Assembly (NCBI GenBank): GCA_903885595.1
Contig: CAISJJ010000435.1
Coordinates: forward strand, 1 to 51,744
From: an uncultured Bacteroidales bacterium
Lineage (GTDB): Bacteria; Bacteroidota; Bacteroidia; Bacteroidales; FEN-979
DNA length: 51,744 bases
Direction of reading: 5' to 3'
Below, piece by piece: positions 50,080 to 51,744 of the stretch. The notes under the pieces are model-generated. The model searched no databases, was not told the DNA's origin, and saw nothing but the letters and a program-made list of their open reading frames with translations. Within the stretch, counting starts at the first letter, position 1; each line of letters begins with the position of its first letter. The position numbers and the translations under genes are program-made.

Positions 50080-51253
50080 AAAAACGGACCCGACTCCCGT
50101 CCCACAGCCAGTTGTCACAAGTGAGTACATCAAAACCTATGACCTGCAAAAACTCAACCAGATCCTCAACGGGGAACTGGAGTTTTTTTTAGCATATTCC
50201 ACCATGCATTTCGCCGATTTCCAGGGTCAGTTTGCCACGCCGAAATATCCGGTAAAACTCTACCGGGTCACCTATCCCTCGGTGGTTCCTGAACTGGGTA
50301 TTCCCACAATTGCATCAGGGCTGGTGGCGATTCCCGAAACCGGGCTTGATTCCATGCCTGTCATGTCATACCAGCACGGAACTGTGTTTGAAAAAGACTA
50401 TTGCCCTTCTGTTCCCGACTCCTCAATGGAAACGAAGCTGATGATCGCGCAATTTGCCTCCCAGGGCTACATTGTGATCGGGGCCGATTATTTCGGTCTG
50501 GGTGTTTCCGACCTGCCGAATTCATATCTGATCGAACGCAGTTCGGAGCAGGCTTGCGTTGACATGCTGTACGCGGCTCAAAAGGTTCTGAAGGATCAGA
50601 ATATTAAACAGGGGTCTTTGTTTCTGCATGGCTGGTCGCAGGGAGGGTACACGAACATGGCTTTTCTCCGGACACTGGAAACCCTGAATGTTCCGGTTAC
50701 GGCTGCATCCACGGCATCTGCCCCGGCCGACGCTTTTAGCGTGATTGACCGCTGGATAAACAACCCTCAGCCTGGTGATGCCCCTTTCCTGCCTGCCTGC
50801 CTTTCGAATTTTCTGTTCTCAATGGAATATTATAACAATTTACCCGGACTTGCCGCATCAGCCATCAATGCGGATTATTACCAGGCAGCTAAGGACTTTT
50901 ACCAGTGGAACATGGACTTTCCTGCATTTTTCGGGAAAACGACCCCCATGGTCAGGGAATACCTGAAACCTGAGTTCATGACGACCGGAAACCTTGGAAA
51001 TACGACCTTCTGGCGCATACTTGAGAACTACCAGGTATACCGCTGGCGCTGCCACACGCCGCTCAGGATGTACTACGGCGGCGCTGATGAAGTCGTTCCC
51101 GTATATCTCGCCACGCTCCCTGCTGCCTACCAGCAGGAAATCGGCTGCACCAATATAGTTGCTTTACCGGCAGGCCTCAATGCAGATCACAGGGCTACTT
51201 ACATCTATTCACTCATTCATGCAAAGCCCTGGTTCGACGGATTTTTGAAATAA
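49997..51253 (+). CDS. Secreted lipoprotein alpha/beta hydrolase (lipase/esterase-like)
   Basis: A 418-residue lipoprotein. I choose the ATG at 49997 (MKTKQKTSHHLTLI), which gives a proper signal and lipobox (LLAGC, Cys 27); the upstream part of the frame lies inside the truncated gene. The catalytic triad is visible: the nucleophile S214 in HGWSQGG, the acid D364 in YGGADEVVP, and H398 in NADHRA. The large insertion between strands (about 245-345) forms a lid-like cap. It resembles secretory-lipase or tannase-like esterases. The substrate is unknown; the enzyme is probably on the envelope surface. A 7-bp array follows 37 bases after the stop. Confidence 0.85.
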   Translation: MKTKQKTSHHLTLIALFSGVLFLLAGCKKTDPTPVPQPVVTSEYIKTYDLQKLNQILNGELEFFLAYSTMHFADFQGQFATPKYPVKLYRVTYPSVVPELGIPTIASGLVAIPETGLDSMPVMSYQHGTVFEKDYCPSVPDSSMETKLMIAQFASQGYIVIGADYFGLGVSDLPNSYLIERSSEQACVDMLYAAQKVLKDQNIKQGSLFLHGWSQGGYTNMAFLRTLETLNVPVTAASTASAPADAFSVIDRWINNPQPGDAPFLPACLSNFLFSMEYYNNLPGLAASAINADYYQAAKDFYQWNMDFPAFFGKTTPMVREYLKPEFMTTGNLGNTTFWRILENYQVYRWRCHTPLRMYYGGADEVVPVYLATLPAAYQQEIGCTNIVALPAGLNADHRATYIYSLIHAKPWFDGFLK

Positions 51254-51290
51254 AATCTGATCAAGAGGAATTTCTGGGCGGGGGAAGGAA

Positions 51291-51346
51291 ATTTCGGATT
51301 TCAGATTTCGGATTTCAGATTTCGGATTTCGGATTTCAGATTTCGG
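51291..51346. repeat. Tandem array, 7-bp units ATTTCGG / ATTTCAG (8 units)
   Basis: Eight units in strict 7-bp phase with two alternating words (CGG, CAG, CGG, CAG, CGG, CGG, CAG, CGG). It lies between the hydrolase gene and the HTH/Fic relic. Confidence 0.95.
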
Positions 51347-51372
51347 ATTTGTTGATTGATCTTGAATAATAT

Positions 51373-51419
51373 GGTTATATCCTTATATTTACATTATATT
51401 TTTAAGGCTATATCCTTAT
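51373..51419. promoter_or_regulatory. Paired operator-like repeats before the HTH/Fic relic
   Basis: GGTTATATCCTTAT (51373-51386) and GGCTATATCCTTAT (51406-51419) are direct repeats spaced 33 bp, about three helical turns. Each core is itself a partial palindrome (TATATCCTTATA). The second overlaps the ATG at 51418. This fits an autoregulated antitoxin-type operator. Confidence 0.6.
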
Positions 51420-51519
51420 GAAAAGTTCAAATCAGAAATTATTAATGGAACAGGCTAAAGCGATCGACATAAAAGTAAAAGAAATCATCAGCAAAATGCC
51501 GAAGTATTTATGGGATTAG
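51418..51519 (+). pseudogene. Remnant of the HTH partner gene ('mobile mystery protein A'-like)
   Basis: A 33-residue frame (MKSSNQKLLMEQ to MPKYLWD) starts at the second operator copy and ends by overlapping the Fic-type remnant by 10 bases, the position the HTH gene occupies in such pairs. It has no room for a helix-turn-helix, so the middle of the gene appears deleted. Identity rests on position and on a faint resemblance of both ends to that family. Confidence 0.4.
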
Positions 51520-51626
51520 AATTTGCTTATATTGATGGGCAAACTCCTATTGATGAGGATGAAAAAGAAGGCCTTTTAATACCGCAAAGCCGTAGATATA
51601 TCGCATTCAATTTAAACAAATATTAA
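51510..51626 (+). pseudogene. 5' remnant of a Fic-domain 'mobile mystery protein B' gene
   Basis: Residues MGLEFAYIDGQTPIDEDEKE followed by GLLIP match the conserved start of mobile mystery protein B, a Fic-fold protein found paired with an HTH protein, often on mobile DNA. After GLLIP the sequence departs (QSRRYIAFNLNKY) and stops at 38 residues, so the Fic core is missing. The locus is a dead remnant. Confidence 0.72.
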
Positions 51627-51635
51627 TTCATCCAT

Positions 51636-51744
51636 ATGAAAATCACAGCAAAATCAGGTCATCAGCCAGAAAAAACAAGCCGTATATCCGGTTTTATCAT
51701 TGCAGTTTTTGCATTGACTCTTTTCACGGTCTCATGCAAGAATA
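51636..51744 (+). CDS. Start of a lipoprotein gene (cut by window end)
   Basis: Thirty-six codons are visible: MKITAKSGHQPEKTSRISGF, then a hydrophobic stretch and the lipobox-like TVSC (Cys at about 34). It looks like the signal peptide of an exported lipoprotein. It starts 9 bases after the Fic remnant stop. Nothing can be said about its mature part. Confidence 0.6.
   Translation, partial: MKITAKSGHQPEKTSRISGFIIAVFALTLFTVSCKN

Noticed and set aside
5055-51346. Tandem arrays as CRISPR
   Set aside because: Units are 7-8 bp, head to tail, with no unique spacers and no cas genes nearby.
1-51744. tRNA or rRNA genes
   Set aside because: I looked for T-arm-like GGTTCRA motifs with cloverleaf context and for conserved rRNA blocks and found none outside coding regions; a covariance search would be decisive.

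Overview
The window comes from a member of the Bacteroidota, probably an environmental Bacteroidales-like lineage. The evidence is a set of families largely restricted to that phylum (Porin_10, BT_3928-type DoxX protein, DUF4249 beside a TonB-dependent receptor, an HYC_CC_PP protein, DUF1599, DUF4476, TPR-linked regulators), many lipobox lipoproteins, and repeated TAnnTTTG boxes, the -7 promoter element of this phylum. No tRNA, rRNA, CRISPR array or complete mobile element was found.

Layout. 1-9.5 kb: end of a Porin_10 gene, an Old Yellow Enzyme, a D-Ala-D-Ala dipeptidase, a DjlA-like co-chaperone, a split lysine-ketoglutarate reductase / saccharopine dehydrogenase pair for lysine breakdown, a DUF4476 protein and a monofunctional transglycosylase. 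9.5-12.4 kb: pyruvate phosphate dikinase with an unusual Lys/Ala tail. 12.5-17.9 kb (minus strand): a probable metal cluster (HYC_CC_PP protein, TonB receptor, HMA protein), then a DHA2 exporter. 18-23 kb: a PD40 lipoprotein, a GH27 alpha-galactosidase, malic enzyme and a cold-shock protein. 23.2-35.1 kb (minus strand): DUF1599, BT_3928-like protein, a DppB-type permease, tpiA, prmA, a 1503-residue uncharacterised exported protein, plsY, dnaN and a lipoprotein. 35.2-37.1 kb: folP and the c-di-AMP synthase cdaA, divergent from that block. 37.1-39 kb (minus strand): a TPR lipoprotein, def and ruvX. 39.2-44.9 kb: dapD, a family-9 glycosyltransferase, tsaC, and a TonB receptor with its DUF4249 lipoprotein. 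45.6-49 kb: a TPR histidine kinase followed by a membrane-bound LuxR-type regulator. 49-51.7 kb: a decayed region with a T9SS-tail relic, a 3'-truncated lipoprotein gene, a secreted alpha/beta hydrolase, a collapsed 'mobile mystery A/B' (HTH/Fic) locus, and the start of another lipoprotein.

The most striking signal is not a gene. At least 15 intergenic places carry short tandem arrays whose unit is 7 or 8 bp. The word can change inside one array while the phase is kept, and the same words recur at distant loci and on both strands (for example TTACGAT, TGACGAG, GATTTGAA, GGTGAACA, GGCAAACA). Several arrays begin at, or within a few bases of, a stop codon; one supplies the stop codon and last residues of ruvX, and another ends just before the cdaA start codon. 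Two palindromic elements and a CACCCTGACAGGG hairpin word at two convergent gene ends add to this layer. What makes these arrays is not visible in the window.
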